Below, one piece after another: positions 31,401-39,870 of a stretch of DNA of 64,000 bases; position 1 is the first letter of the stretch, and each line of letters opens with the position of its first letter. Made by a program: the position numbers and the translations under genes. The stretch spans positions 248,001 through 312,000 of the forward strand of contig NZ_AP028672.1 of assembly GCF_041154505.1 (NCBI RefSeq), given 5' to 3'. This DNA is from Acidovorax sp. A79 (lineage in GTDB: Bacteria; Pseudomonadota; Gammaproteobacteria; Burkholderiales; Burkholderiaceae_C). Below the pieces are notes generated by a model. It was not told the DNA's origin. It was given only the letters and a program-made list of their open reading frames with translations, and did not search any database.

Positions 31401-31581
31401 TCCGCTGGCTCAGCGCGTCGGCGAACGCGCGCGCCTCCTGCATGAACCGGGTCTGCCCGGCCTGGGCCACCGAGTCGGCCTGCTGCCAAGCCAGCCACAG
31501 GCTGACCGCCACGCCCAGCACGGCCACGCCCAGCCCGGCCAGCCAGTGCCGATAGCGACCGTCTGGCGTCAAGGAAGCCAT
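28426..31581 (-). CDS. Membrane CHASE-PAS-PAS-GGDEF-EAL protein (c-di-GMP turnover)
   Basis: 1051 residues. A first membrane helix (about 14-32) precedes an extracytoplasmic CHASE sensor domain (about 45-290), then a second helix near 325-350 (LAGLGGILVSLLLASTVGLL). Two PAS domains follow, then a GGDEF domain with intact GGDEF at 693-697 and an EAL domain with EAL at 824-826, DDFGTGYSSL and IAEGVET. Both catalytic signatures look complete, so it could make and break cyclic di-GMP, although in such hybrids one activity usually dominates. The ATG chosen starts the hydrophilic-then-hydrophobic membrane leader. It is a single gene, next to the propionate regulator on the same strand. Confidence 0.93.
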   Translation of the reverse strand: MASLTPDGRYRHWLAGLGVAVLGVAVSLWLAWQQADSVAQAGQTRFMQEARAFADALSQRIEGHTEVVNGLRGLFTANPHLTRAEFERAASDLEVGQRYPGVRNLSFTRWVPGAERAAYESRVRADTSLSTHGYPDFAIRPPGERAEYFVAEYLWPMAGNESVLGLDISAQPTNLAAMQYSRDSGHTVASAPFDLLQEDKHRAGFVIRVPVFDYTAGTPEPRFLGAVASTIRVFDLVQALGSQGLLNGIAVSMEDHGSVRAGSTDTTVRPLLAQSSAALPDAQPFVRDLLVHDRRWRLTFHPARSFLSPSEARLPVLAGLGGILVSLLLASTVGLLVRQRTMALVRAQASDEARHESEERFRALFNQASVGVALLDTSTGRFLRANQRYGDIVGYSPEEMQELNIRAITHPDDLETDAQHLERLKSGEVPEYRLEKRYIHKRGHSVWVDLTVSPMWVPGATPDHHIAVVQDITSRKRMEDTLRTNEHRLRGILERLPMGLCLVQPDGRISFRNQRYVQICGYTEAEVPDVDTWWERAFPEREERETMRQGWREAAQSAQAGDGVIPGAEYLIRCHDGQLRPVEVSGVQVEGGHLVTMQDLSQRKAAEEEINHLAYYDPLTRLPNRRLLMDRLQQALATSARHGRSGALLLLDLDNFKTLNETRGHDSGDHLLLQVAHRLRGCVHEDDTVARQGGDEFVVVLEDLGDNPEEAAARSEEVGQRILATLREPYMLNGTAHHSSLSMGVTIFSGMRETVDELLKRADLALYQAKNAGRDTLRFYDPQMQAAVSARAALERDMRIGLAQGQFELYYQPQIDRGRITGAEALLRWRHPRDGFVSPAHFIPLAEETGLILPLGEWVLQVACGCLARWAAQPELAVLSLAVNVSPRQFHQGDFVAQVLAALASSGAQGHQLKLEMTEGLLLDDVEDTIEKMGQLKGYGVGFSLDDFGTGYSSLAYLKRLPLDQLKIDQSFVRDVLTDPNDAAIARTVVALGTSLGLRVIAEGVETEAQREFLERHHCHAWQGYLFSPPVPVAEFEALVRKTNGTGAQHA

Positions 31582-31785
31582 GGCAGGAAACGGGTGGGCA
31601 TGCAGAATCAGAACAGCGTCTGGGCCGTGGTGGTGGGTGGTGTTGCGGTGGGTTGTTGGCCGCGCCAGGGCCCGGCCGCAAGGCGCAGGATAGCGGCAAT
31701 CCGCAGCCCTTTGGAGCAACCTGCGGCAGAACAACTGGTTACCAATGAGTTATTTGGTGGAAAGTGCCGTCAGCGCAACACCCTC

Positions 31786-31813
31786 ATGCGCCAGCAGCTA
31801 TGAATTGATGAGC
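31786..31813 (+). repeat. Dispersed repeat family A copy
   Basis: ATGCGCCAGCAGCTATGAAT followed by TGATGAGC. It is in the gap between the regulator gene and the c-di-GMP protein gene, about 20 bases beyond the regulator stop codon. Confidence 0.55.
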
Positions 31814-31830
31814 ACATTTCATAACCTGCG

Positions 31831-33315
31831 TCAGGACGCCGGCCCCGTGCGGCTGTCGGCCACGGGGTACGGCGCGAACCGGCTCCAGTTCTCGTTCACG
31901 TCCAACGCCCGGCCAATGGGAGGAAACGCGCGCTGCGGGCAGGCGTCGCGCTCGCACACCTTGCAGCCCATGCCGATGGGCACGCCCCCGTACGGGTTCG
32001 CGAGATCCAGTCCCTGCGAATACACCAGCTGCGGCGCGTGGCGGACATCGCAGCCCAGCGCCACCGAGAACTCCTTGCCCGGAGCCCCCCAGCCGCCGCC
32101 GCCGCGCGAGACCGTGCGCGCCACCCACAGGTAGGCGCGGCCGTCGGGCATGCGCGCCAGCTGGGGCACGATGCGCCCGGGCTGGGCAAACGCCTCGTAC
32201 ACGTTCCACAGCGGGCAGGTGCCGCCGATCTTGCTGAAGTGAAAGTGCGTCGCCGACTGGCGCTTGGAGATGTTGCCCGCCCGGTCCACCCGCACGAAGA
32301 AGAACGGCACCCCGCGCGCGCTGGGCCGCTGCAGGGTGGACAAGCGGTGGCACACCGTCTCGAACCCCACGCCGAACTGGTGGCCCAGCCGGTCCAGGTC
32401 GTAACGCACGGCTTCGGCCGCGCGCAGGAAGGCCGTGTACGGCAGCACCAGGGCCCCCGCAAAGTAGTTCGCCAGGCCGATGCGCGCCAGCGCCCGGGCC
32501 TGGTCGCCGGACAGTCCCGCGCCGTCGGCGATGCGCCGCAGCAGCGGCCCCTGCTCCAGGAACGCCAGCTGCGTCGCCATCTGGAAGGCGCGCTGGCCCG
32601 GCTCCAGCCCCGCGGCGAGCTTCAGCACCCGCGTCCCGGGCTCGAAGACGCGCTGCGCGTTGCCCGGCAGCGCATCCGCCGCGCTGCCCACCCGCACGCC
32701 ATGGGCGGCCAGCAGCCGCTCCGCCAGGCCCTCGTCCGAGCGCCCGGGCTGCAGCGACCAATCGGCGGCGCACTGCTCCGCCGCGTCGTCCAGCTCGGCA
32801 ATATGGTTCTGCCGGGCAAAGAAGAAGTCGCGCACCTCTTCGTATGCCATGGGGGGATGGCCTTGCAGCGGCGGCATGCCGCGCTCGTCGCCCAGGCCCC
32901 ACTGCGCATTGAGCGCGCCCAGGGCTTCCAGCCGCTCCAGGGCCTGCCGGTGGCGCTGGTGCAATGCCAGCAAGGTGCGGGCCACGGCGGGCATCCCGGC
33001 GGCCAGCTCCCGGATTTCGGCCAGCGAGACGGCATCGCCCGCCCCCTCCCCGCCCAGGCCCGCGGGGAGGTCGGCCAGCACCTCGCGCAGGCCCGTGATG
33101 AGGCGCGCCTCGTCGTCGTCCGAAAAGCGCTGCACATCCACGCCGAACACCGCGTTGATCTTGAGCAGCACCGGCACCGTGAGGGGCCGCTGGTTCTGCT
33201 CCAGCTGGTTGAGGTAGCTGGCCGACAGGTCCAGCGCGCGTGCCAGCGCGACCTGCGTCATGCCGCGTTCTTCGCGCAGGCGGCGCAGGCGCACGCCCAT
33301 GAAGGTTTTTCTCAT
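31831..33315 (-). CDS. XRE-family short-chain fatty acyl-CoA regulator (ScfR/PrpR/RamB type)
   Basis: 494 residues. The N-terminal helix-turn-helix is RLRRLREERGMTQVALARAL, continuing through SASYLNQLEQNQRPL. A central IrrE-like region follows, and a C-terminal DUF2083-type domain ends with GCKVCERDACPQR, a conserved Cys cluster that in the mycobacterial relative PrpR is linked to an iron-sulfur centre. Known relatives (RamB, PrpR) bind TTTGCAAA-like DNA and sense propionyl-CoA status. Exactly such sequences lie between this gene and the divergent thioesterase-prpC genes, so it probably controls both directions. Ligand sensing is inferred from the family. Confidence 0.9.
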   Translation of the reverse strand: MRKTFMGVRLRRLREERGMTQVALARALDLSASYLNQLEQNQRPLTVPVLLKINAVFGVDVQRFSDDDEARLITGLREVLADLPAGLGGEGAGDAVSLAEIRELAAGMPAVARTLLALHQRHRQALERLEALGALNAQWGLGDERGMPPLQGHPPMAYEEVRDFFFARQNHIAELDDAAEQCAADWSLQPGRSDEGLAERLLAAHGVRVGSAADALPGNAQRVFEPGTRVLKLAAGLEPGQRAFQMATQLAFLEQGPLLRRIADGAGLSGDQARALARIGLANYFAGALVLPYTAFLRAAEAVRYDLDRLGHQFGVGFETVCHRLSTLQRPSARGVPFFFVRVDRAGNISKRQSATHFHFSKIGGTCPLWNVYEAFAQPGRIVPQLARMPDGRAYLWVARTVSRGGGGWGAPGKEFSVALGCDVRHAPQLVYSQGLDLANPYGGVPIGMGCKVCERDACPQRAFPPIGRALDVNENWSRFAPYPVADSRTGPAS

Positions 33316-33341
33316 CGCAAGGTCCAGGGGTCAAGAAGATG

Positions 33342-33363
33342 AATATTTGCAATATTTGCAAAT
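33342..33363. promoter_or_regulatory. Tandem TTTGCAAW sites upstream of the propionate regulator
   Basis: The nine-base unit AATATTTGC occurs twice in tandem, followed by AAAT, giving TTTGCAAT and TTTGCAAA eight-mers one base apart. They lie about 30 bases upstream of the regulator start and resemble the TTTGCAAA core bound by the RamB/PrpR family. Autoregulation is likely. Confidence 0.68.
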
Positions 33364-33376
33364 CATCCAGAAATAC

Positions 33377-33436
33377 TTCGCAATCATTCGCCGATTCAGG
33401 GGTGGTGCCGCGAATCCCGGATGCGTACATTGCGAA
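33377..33436. promoter_or_regulatory. Inverted TTCGCAAT / ATTGCGAA pair before the thioesterase-prpC genes
   Basis: TTCGCAAT (33377-33384) and its exact reverse complement ATTGCGAA (33429-33436) are 44 bases apart. Each differs from TTTGCAAT by one base. The second ends two bases before the ATG chosen for the thioesterase, so binding there would block transcription or initiation. Confidence 0.55.
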
Positions 33437-33438
33437 TC

Positions 33439-33843
33439 ATGCACCAAGCGACCCACCCGCACCAGCCCCCCGGCACCCAGGCGTTCACCGAAATGGTGTT
33501 CCCCGGACGCACCAACCACTACGGCACCCTGTTTGGCGGCCAGGCGCTGCTGCTCATGGGCCAGGCCGCTTTCGTCACGGCCAGCCGGCATGCGCGCAGC
33601 GCCGTGGTGATGGCGCGCTGCGGCGGCGTGGACTTTCTGGCGCCCGTGCCCCAGGGGCAGGCGCTGGAACTCCAGGCCCGCGTGGTGCGCACCGGCGCCA
33701 GCTCGATGACCGTGCAGGTCGAAGGCGCGGCACATGACCTGGCCTCGGGGCGGCACCTGCCCGCCCTGTGCGGCACGTTTGAAATGGTGGCCGTGGACGC
33801 CACGGGCCGCCCCACCCCTTTTTCCCCGATGGAGACACCATGA
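33439..33843 (+). CDS. Hotdog-fold acyl-CoA thioesterase homologue lacking the usual Asp
   Basis: 134 residues with one hotdog domain. The motif [20 protein letters not shown] matches the family pattern N-x-x-GTLFGG, but the position where homologues have Asp in LMD is Gly41. That Asp is catalytic in YciA-type enzymes, so activity may be reduced or altered. An in-frame ATG exists 18 bases upstream; I prefer the second, as the putative operator lies between them. The gene overlaps prpC by four bases (ATGA) and heads the propionate operon. It might release CoA from propionyl-CoA or methylcitryl-CoA under overload, or act as a CoA-ester sensor. Confidence 0.82.
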   Translation: MHQATHPHQPPGTQAFTEMVFPGRTNHYGTLFGGQALLLMGQAAFVTASRHARSAVVMARCGGVDFLAPVPQGQALELQARVVRTGASSMTVQVEGAAHDLASGRHLPALCGTFEMVAVDATGRPTPFSPMETP

Positions 33844-35012
33844 GCGATACCGCAACCCCGAGCACCAGCGCACCCGCGGGCTTCAGGCCCAAGAAATCCG
33901 TCGCCCTGTCGGGCGTGACCGCCGGCAACACGGCGCTGTGCACCGTGGGCCGCACGGGCAACGACCTGCACTACCGTGGCTACGACATCCTGGACATCGC
34001 CGATGTCTGCGAGTTCGAGGAGATCGCCCACCTGCTGGTGCACGGCAAGCTGCCCACCGCCGCCGAACTGCGCGGCTACAAGGTACGCCTGAAAGCGCTG
34101 CGCGGCCTGCCGGCCAATGTGAAGGAGGCGCTGGAGCAGCTGCCCGCCAGCAGCCACCCCATGGACGTGATGCGCACGGGCGTGTCGGCCCTGGGCTGCG
34201 TGCTGCCCGAGAAGGACGGGCACCACACGCCCGGCGCGCGCGACATCGCCGACCGGCTGATGGCATCGCTCGGCTCGATGCTGCTGTACTGGTACCACTG
34301 GTCCACCCAGGGCAAGCGCATCGAGGTGGAGACGGACGACGACTCCATCGGCGCGCACTTCCTGCACCTGCTGCACGGCCAAAAGCCGCCCGCCGCGTGG
34401 GAGCGCGCCATGCACACCTCGCTGAACCTGTACGCGGAGCACGAGTTCAACGCTTCCACCTTCACCGCGCGCGTGGTGGCCGGCACCGGCAGCGACATGT
34501 ACTCGTGCATCACCGGCGCCATCGGCGCGCTGCGCGGGCCCAAGCACGGCGGCGCCAACGAGGTGGCCTTCGAGATCCAGAAGCGCTACGACAACGCCGA
34601 CGAGGCCGAGTCCGACATCCGCCGCCGGGTGGAGGCCAAGGAAGTGGTGATCGGTTTCGGCCACCCGGTCTACACCGTGAGCGACCCGCGCAACGAGGTC
34701 ATCAAGCGCGTGGCGCGCCAGCTCTCCGAGGAGGCCGGCAGCACCAAGATGTTCGACATCGCCGAGCGGCTGGAGTCGGTGATGTGGGAGGCCAAGAAGA
34801 TGTTCCCCAACCTCGACTGGTTCAGCGCCGTGAGCTACCACATGATGGGCGTGCCCACCGCGATGTTCACGCCGCTGTTCGTCATCGCGCGCACCAGCGG
34901 CTGGGCGGCGCACATCATCGAGCAGCGCATCGACAACAAGATCATCCGCCCGAGCGCGCACTACACCGGCCCGGACGACCTGCAGTTCGTGCCCATCCAG
35001 GACCGCAAGTAA
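33840..35012 (+). CDS. prpC: 2-methylcitrate synthase
   Basis: 390-residue citrate-synthase-fold enzyme that joins propionyl-CoA and oxaloacetate to 2-methylcitrate. The active-site segments are [11 protein letters not shown] (His), [16 protein letters not shown] (His and substrate Arg) and [15 protein letters not shown] (Asp). The opening [20 protein letters not shown] is characteristic of PrpC rather than GltA. It starts inside the thioesterase stop codon and is followed by acnD after 54 bases. Propionate catabolism, probably induced through the divergent regulator. Confidence 0.97.
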   Translation: MSDTATPSTSAPAGFRPKKSVALSGVTAGNTALCTVGRTGNDLHYRGYDILDIADVCEFEEIAHLLVHGKLPTAAELRGYKVRLKALRGLPANVKEALEQLPASSHPMDVMRTGVSALGCVLPEKDGHHTPGARDIADRLMASLGSMLLYWYHWSTQGKRIEVETDDDSIGAHFLHLLHGQKPPAAWERAMHTSLNLYAEHEFNASTFTARVVAGTGSDMYSCITGAIGALRGPKHGGANEVAFEIQKRYDNADEAESDIRRRVEAKEVVIGFGHPVYTVSDPRNEVIKRVARQLSEEAGSTKMFDIAERLESVMWEAKKMFPNLDWFSAVSYHMMGVPTAMFTPLFVIARTSGWAAHIIEQRIDNKIIRPSAHYTGPDDLQFVPIQDRK

Positions 35013-35066
35013 ATTCGCCCCCCCAACGGCGACGGACGGTGCCACCGTCCGCGCCCGCCCCACGCC

Positions 35067-37703
35067 ATGAACACCCTCTTCCGCAAGAACCTGCCCGGTA
35101 CCGATCTGGACTATTTCGACGCCCGCCAAGCCGTCGAGGCGCTGCAGCCCGGCGCCTGGAACCGCCTGCCCTACACCGCGCGCGTGCACGCCGAGAACAT
35201 CGTGCGCCGGGCCGACCCGGCCATCGTCCGCGAGTGCCTGGTGCAGATCATCGAACGCAGGCGCGAACGCGACTTTCCGTGGTTTCCGGCACGCGTGGCC
35301 TGCCACGACATCCTCGGGCAGACCGCGCTGGTGGACCTGGCGGGCCTGCGCGACGCCATCGCGGCCCAGGGCGGCGACCCGGCCCAGGTGAACCCCGTGG
35401 TGCCCGTGCAGCTCATCGTGGACCACTCGCTGGCCGTGGAGTGCGGCGGCTTCGACCCCCATGCGTTCGAAAAGAACCGCGCCATCGAGGACCGCCGCAA
35501 CGAGGACCGGTTCCACTTCATCGAGTGGACGAAAAAAGCGTTTTCCAACGTCCAGGTCATCCCCGCGGGCAACGGCATCATGCACCAGATCAACCTGGAG
35601 AAAATGTCGCCCGTGGTCCATGCGGACAACGGCGTGGCCTATCCCGACACCTGCGTGGGCACCGACAGCCACACGCCGCACGTGGATGCCCTGGGCGTGG
35701 TCGCCATCGGCGTGGGCGGCCTGGAGGCCGAGAACGTGATGCTGGGCCGCGCCAGCTGGATGCGCCTGCCCGAGATCGTGGGCGTCAAGCTCACCGGCCA
35801 GCGCCAGGACGGCATCACCGCCACCGACGTGGTGCTGGCCCTGACCGAGTTCCTGCGCAAGTCCAGGGTGGTGGGTGCCTACCTGGAGTTTCATGGCGAA
35901 GGCGCGGCCAGGCTGACCATTGGCGACCGCGCGACCATCTCGAACATGGCCCCCGAATACGGCGCCACCGCCGCCATGTTCAGCATCGACACGCAGACGC
36001 TGGAGTACCTGACCCTCACGGGCCGCGCGGCGGAGCAGGTCAGGCTGGTCGAGACCTACGCGAAGCACGCCGGCCTGTGGTCGGACTCGCTCAGGGAGGC
36101 CGTGTACGAACGCCATCTGGAGTTCGACCTGTCCAGCGTGGTGCGCAACCTGGCGGGCCCGTCGAACCCGCATGCGCGCGTGGCCACCGCCGATCTGGCG
36201 GCCAAGGGCATCGCGGGCGTCTGGCGCATGCCCACGCCGGAAGAAGGCACGATGCCCGACGGCGCCGTGATCATCGCGGCCATCACGAGCTGCACCAACA
36301 CCTCCAACCCGCGCAACGTGATCGCCGCCGCCCTGCTCGCCCGCAATGCGAACCGGCTGGGCCTGGCGCGCAAGCCCTGGGTCAAGACCTCGCTGGCCCC
36401 CGGCTCCAGGGCCGTGGAGCTGTACCTGAAGGAAGCCGGCCTGCTGCAGGACCTCGAAAAGCTGGGCTTCGGCATCGTGGCCTTCGCCTGCACCACCTGC
36501 AACGGCATGAGCGGCGCGCTCGATCCGGACATCCAGCAGGAGATCATCGGCCGCGGCCTCCACACGGCCGCCGTGCTCTCGGGCAACCGCAACTTCGACG
36601 GGCGCATCCACCCCTATGCCCGGCAGGCGTTCCTGGCCTCGCCGCCGCTGGTCGTGGCCTATGCGATCGCGGGCACGGTGCGGTTCGACATCGAGAACGA
36701 CGTGCTCACGGTGGTGGACGGCAAGCCCGTGCGCCTGAGGGACATCTGGCCCGCCGACGAGGAAATCGACGCCGTCGTGAAGGCCGCCGTGAAGCCCGCG
36801 CAGTACCGCGCCGTGTACGAACCGATGTTCGCCATCCGGCACGACGACGGCCAGCGCGTATCGCCGCAGTACGGCTGGCGGGCGCAGTCCACCTACATCC
36901 GCCGCCCGCCCTACTGGGACACCGAAGGCGTGGGCGCGCTGGCCGCGAACCCGCGCACCTTGAAGGGCATGCGGGCGCTGGCCCTCCTGCCGGACAACAT
37001 CACCACCGACCACCTCTCGCCCTCCAACGCCATCCTGCCCGACAGCGCGGCCGGAGAGTACCTGCACAGCATGGGCCTGCCCGAGGAGGACTTCAACTCC
37101 TACGCCACCCACCGCGGCGACCACCTCACCGCCATGCGCGCCACGTTCGCCAACCCGCAGCTCGTCAACGAGATGGCCGTGGTGGATGGCCAGGTTCGCA
37201 AGGGCTCGCTCGCCCGGGTGGAGCCCGAAGGCCAGGTCATGCGCATGTGGGAGGCCATCGAAACCTACCTGCACCGCCGCCAGCCGCTCATCATCATCGC
37301 CGGCGCCGACTACGGCCAGGGCTCCAGCCGCGACTGGGCCGCCAAGGGCGTGCGCCTGGCGGGCGTCGAAACCGTGGTGGCCGAGGGCTTCGAGCGCATC
37401 CACCGCACCAACCTGATCGGCATGGGCGTGCTGCCGCTGGAGTTCAAGGACGGCACCACGCGGCGGACCCTGGGGCTCGACGGCACCGAAACCTACGACG
37501 TGCAAGGCCAGCCGCAGCCACGCGCCACGCTCATGCTCGTCATCCGGCGCAAGAATGGCGAGGTGGTGAACGTGCCCATGGCCTGCCGCCTGGACACCGC
37601 CGAGGAAGTCTCCGTGTACGAAGCGGGCGGCGTGCTGCAGCGCTTCGCCCAGGACTTCCTGGCCCAGAATGTCAAGCAAAAACAGCCCCTGGCGCAGTCA
37701 TGA
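35067..37703 (+). CDS. acnD: Fe/S-dependent 2-methylcitrate dehydratase
   Basis: 878-residue aconitase-superfamily enzyme. The 4Fe-4S ligands are the Cys of TSCTNTSNP and the two of CTTCNGMSG; the swivel domain has YGQGSSRDWAAKG. It dehydrates 2-methylcitrate to 2-methyl-trans-aconitate, which needs PrpF to become usable; this AcnD/PrpF pair replaces PrpD. The start MNTLFRKNLPGTDLDYFDAR is typical of AcnD. prpF follows after 36 bases and a copy of repeat family A. General aconitase A is the alternative, but the partner prpF and prpC settle it. Confidence 0.96.
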   Translation: MNTLFRKNLPGTDLDYFDARQAVEALQPGAWNRLPYTARVHAENIVRRADPAIVRECLVQIIERRRERDFPWFPARVACHDILGQTALVDLAGLRDAIAAQGGDPAQVNPVVPVQLIVDHSLAVECGGFDPHAFEKNRAIEDRRNEDRFHFIEWTKKAFSNVQVIPAGNGIMHQINLEKMSPVVHADNGVAYPDTCVGTDSHTPHVDALGVVAIGVGGLEAENVMLGRASWMRLPEIVGVKLTGQRQDGITATDVVLALTEFLRKSRVVGAYLEFHGEGAARLTIGDRATISNMAPEYGATAAMFSIDTQTLEYLTLTGRAAEQVRLVETYAKHAGLWSDSLREAVYERHLEFDLSSVVRNLAGPSNPHARVATADLAAKGIAGVWRMPTPEEGTMPDGAVIIAAITSCTNTSNPRNVIAAALLARNANRLGLARKPWVKTSLAPGSRAVELYLKEAGLLQDLEKLGFGIVAFACTTCNGMSGALDPDIQQEIIGRGLHTAAVLSGNRNFDGRIHPYARQAFLASPPLVVAYAIAGTVRFDIENDVLTVVDGKPVRLRDIWPADEEIDAVVKAAVKPAQYRAVYEPMFAIRHDDGQRVSPQYGWRAQSTYIRRPPYWDTEGVGALAANPRTLKGMRALALLPDNITTDHLSPSNAILPDSAAGEYLHSMGLPEEDFNSYATHRGDHLTAMRATFANPQLVNEMAVVDGQVRKGSLARVEPEGQVMRMWEAIETYLHRRQPLIIIAGADYGQGSSRDWAAKGVRLAGVETVVAEGFERIHRTNLIGMGVLPLEFKDGTTRRTLGLDGTETYDVQGQPQPRATLMLVIRRKNGEVVNVPMACRLDTAEEVSVYEAGGVLQRFAQDFLAQNVKQKQPLAQS

Positions 37704-37730
37704 CAAGCGCTGGCTGCTATCAAACTTGAA
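37704..37730 (+). repeat. Dispersed repeat family A copy between acnD and prpF
   Basis: CAAGCGCTGGCTGCTATCAA followed by ACTTGAA. It fills almost the whole 36-base gap between the acnD stop and the prpF start, so the ribosome binding site of prpF is derived from or displaced by it. Confidence 0.65.
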
Positions 37731-37739
37731 AAATCCGAC

Positions 37740-38927
37740 ATGACGACACTCTTTGCGCCACAGATCCGGATCCCCGCCACCTACCTGCGAGGCGGCACCA
37801 GCAAGGGCGTTTTTTTCCAGTTGCAGGACCTGCCCGAGGCGGCCCGGCAGCCCGGCGCCGCGCGCGACGCCCTGCTGCTGCGCGTGCTGGGCAGCCCCGA
37901 CCCCTATGGCAAGCAGATCGACGGCCTGGGCAATGCCTCGTCGAGCACCAGCAAGGCCGTGATCCTCAGCCGCAGCACGCGCCCCGACCATGACGTGGAC
38001 TACCTGTTCGGCCAGGTCTCCATCGACCAGCCCTTCGTGGACTGGAGCGGCAACTGCGGCAACCTCTCGGCCGCCGTGGGGCCCTGCGCCATCCACATGG
38101 GGCTGGTCGATGCGGCGCGCGTGCCGCGCGACGGCACCGCCGCCGTGCGCATCTGGCAGGCCAACATCGGCAAGACCATCGTGGCGCACGTGCCGATGGC
38201 CGCCGGGCAGGTGCAGGAGACGGGCGAATTCGAGCTGGACGGCGTGACCTTCGCAGCCGCCGAGGTACAGCTTGAATTCCTCGACCCGGCGGACGAGGGC
38301 GAGGACGGCGGCGCGATGTTCCCCACGGGCAACCTGGTCGACCGCCTGGACGTGCCGGGCGTCGGCAGCTTCCAGGCCACGCTGATCAACGCGGGCATAC
38401 CGACCATCTTCCTCAATGCCCGGGACATCGGCTGCACCGGCACCGAGCTGCAGGCCGCCGTCAACGGCGACGCGCAGGCGCTCGCGCGCTTCGAGGCCAT
38501 CCGCGCGCACGGCGCGCTGAGGATGGGCCTGATCCGGGAGCTGGCCGAGGCCGCCACGCGCCAGCACACGCCCAAGATCGCCTTCGTGGCACCGCCCGCC
38601 GGCTACACGGCCTCCAGCGGCAGGCGCGTCGAGGCGCAGGACGTGGACCTGCTCGTGCGGGCGCTCTCCATGGGCCAGCTGCACCACGCCATGATGGGCA
38701 CGGCGGCCGTGGCCATCGGCACCGCCGCCGCCATCCCGGGCACGCTGGTCAACCTCGCGGCGGGCGGCGGCCCGCGCGGTGCGGTGCGCTTCGGACACCC
38801 GTCCGGCACGCTGCGCGTGGGCGCCGAGGCCGCACAGGTCGACGGCCGGTGGCAGGTCACCAAGGCCGTGATGAGCCGCAGCGCCCGCATCCTCATGGAA
38901 GGCTGGGTCAGGGTGCCCGTCCCCTGA
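37740..38927 (+). CDS. prpF: 2-methylaconitate cis-trans isomerase
   Basis: 395-residue protein with the diaminopimelate-epimerase-like double fold. The opening IRIPATYLRGGTSKGVFF and the central FVDWSGNCGNLSAAVGPCAI are the strong PrpF signatures; the Lys of TSKG and the Cys of GNCGN are near the active site. It converts the trans-aconitate made by AcnD to 2-methyl-cis-aconitate, which AcnD or an aconitase then hydrates. The usual length is about 390-400. It lies directly after acnD in the operon. Confidence 0.96.
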   Translation: MTTLFAPQIRIPATYLRGGTSKGVFFQLQDLPEAARQPGAARDALLLRVLGSPDPYGKQIDGLGNASSSTSKAVILSRSTRPDHDVDYLFGQVSIDQPFVDWSGNCGNLSAAVGPCAIHMGLVDAARVPRDGTAAVRIWQANIGKTIVAHVPMAAGQVQETGEFELDGVTFAAAEVQLEFLDPADEGEDGGAMFPTGNLVDRLDVPGVGSFQATLINAGIPTIFLNARDIGCTGTELQAAVNGDAQALARFEAIRAHGALRMGLIRELAEAATRQHTPKIAFVAPPAGYTASSGRRVEAQDVDLLVRALSMGQLHHAMMGTAAVAIGTAAAIPGTLVNLAAGGGPRGAVRFGHPSGTLRVGAEAAQVDGRWQVTKAVMSRSARILMEGWVRVPVP

Positions 38928-38997
38928 GCGGCGGCGCGGTTTCAGGAAAAGTGCGGCACGCCTGCGTGCCGCCATTGAACCAACAGCGAAGAAGAAA

Positions 38998-39864
38998 ATG
39001 ATGAACACCAAGCAGCGACTCAAGTCCCTGGCCGAAGCCCGCCGCGGCATCCTCGTGCCCGGCGCGTTCAACGCCCTCTCCGCCCGCGTCGTGGCCGACC
39101 TGGGCTTCGAGGCTCTCTACGTCACCGGCGCGGGCGTCACCAACATGTGGTTCGGCCTGCCCGACCAGGGCTTCATGGGCCTCACGGACATCGCCGACCA
39201 CACGGCGCGCATCCGCGACGCGGTGGAGCTGCCGCTCATCGTGGACGCCGACACCGGCTTCGGGAACGCGCTCAATACCTACCATGCGGTGCGCACGCTG
39301 GAGCGCGCGGGCGCCGACTGCATCCAGCTCGAAGACCAGGTCAGCCCCAAGCGCTGCGGGCATTTCAACGGCAAGGAGGTCATCTCCACCGAGGAGATGC
39401 TGGGCAAGATCCGGGCGGCGGTGGACGCGCGCCGCGACCCGGACACCCTGATCCTGGCCCGCACCGACGCCTGCGCCACCCAGGGCTTCGAAGCCGCCGT
39501 GGAGCGCGCGCAGCGCTACGGCGAGGCCGGCGCCGACATCCTGTTCGTGGAGGCCGTGACCACGGCCGAGCAAATCCGCACCCTGCCCCGGCGCCTGGCC
39601 GACAGGCCCCAGCTCATGAACATGGTGATCGGCGGCAAGACCCCCATCGTCAGCGCCGAGGAACTGGAGGGCCTGGGCTACGGCATCGTGCTGTACGCCA
39701 ATGCCGCGCTGCAAGGTGCCGTGGCCGGCATGCAGAAGGCGCTGGCGGTGCTGCGCGAAACCCGGCGCATCGACGAAGACCCCGCCCTGGTCGCGCCCTT
39801 TGCAGAACGCCAGCGCCTGGTGCGCAAGCCCGAATGGGATGCGCTGGAGCGCAAATACCAATAA
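38998..39864 (+). CDS. Isocitrate lyase/PEP mutase superfamily lyase, likely acting as 2-methylisocitrate lyase
   Basis: 288 residues, TIM barrel. Metal-binding DAD is at residues 83-85 (VDADTGFGN), and the catalytic Cys120 is in the loop PKRCGH, which marks lyases rather than mutases. Its end-of-operon place suggests it splits 2-methylisocitrate into pyruvate and succinate. However, the N-terminal half (YVTGAGVTNMWFGLPDQGFM) resembles the dimethylmalate lyase/oxaloacetate decarboxylase branch more than classical PrpB, and classical prpB usually comes before prpC. So it may be a substitute lyase or serve another 2-methylmalate-type acid. 70 bases after prpF. Confidence 0.82.
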   Translation: MMNTKQRLKSLAEARRGILVPGAFNALSARVVADLGFEALYVTGAGVTNMWFGLPDQGFMGLTDIADHTARIRDAVELPLIVDADTGFGNALNTYHAVRTLERAGADCIQLEDQVSPKRCGHFNGKEVISTEEMLGKIRAAVDARRDPDTLILARTDACATQGFEAAVERAQRYGEAGADILFVEAVTTAEQIRTLPRRLADRPQLMNMVIGGKTPIVSAEELEGLGYGIVLYANAALQGAVAGMQKALAVLRETRRIDEDPALVAPFAERQRLVRKPEWDALERKYQ

Positions 39865-39870
39865 AAAGCA

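Noticed and set aside
33519..37679. Very long open frame of more than 1300 codons on the minus strand opposite prpC-acnD, and another in a different plus frame
   Set aside because: High GC makes stop codons rare. The translations are rich in His, Arg, Ala and Gly with no domain pattern, while prpC and acnD in the other frames carry complete catalytic motifs.
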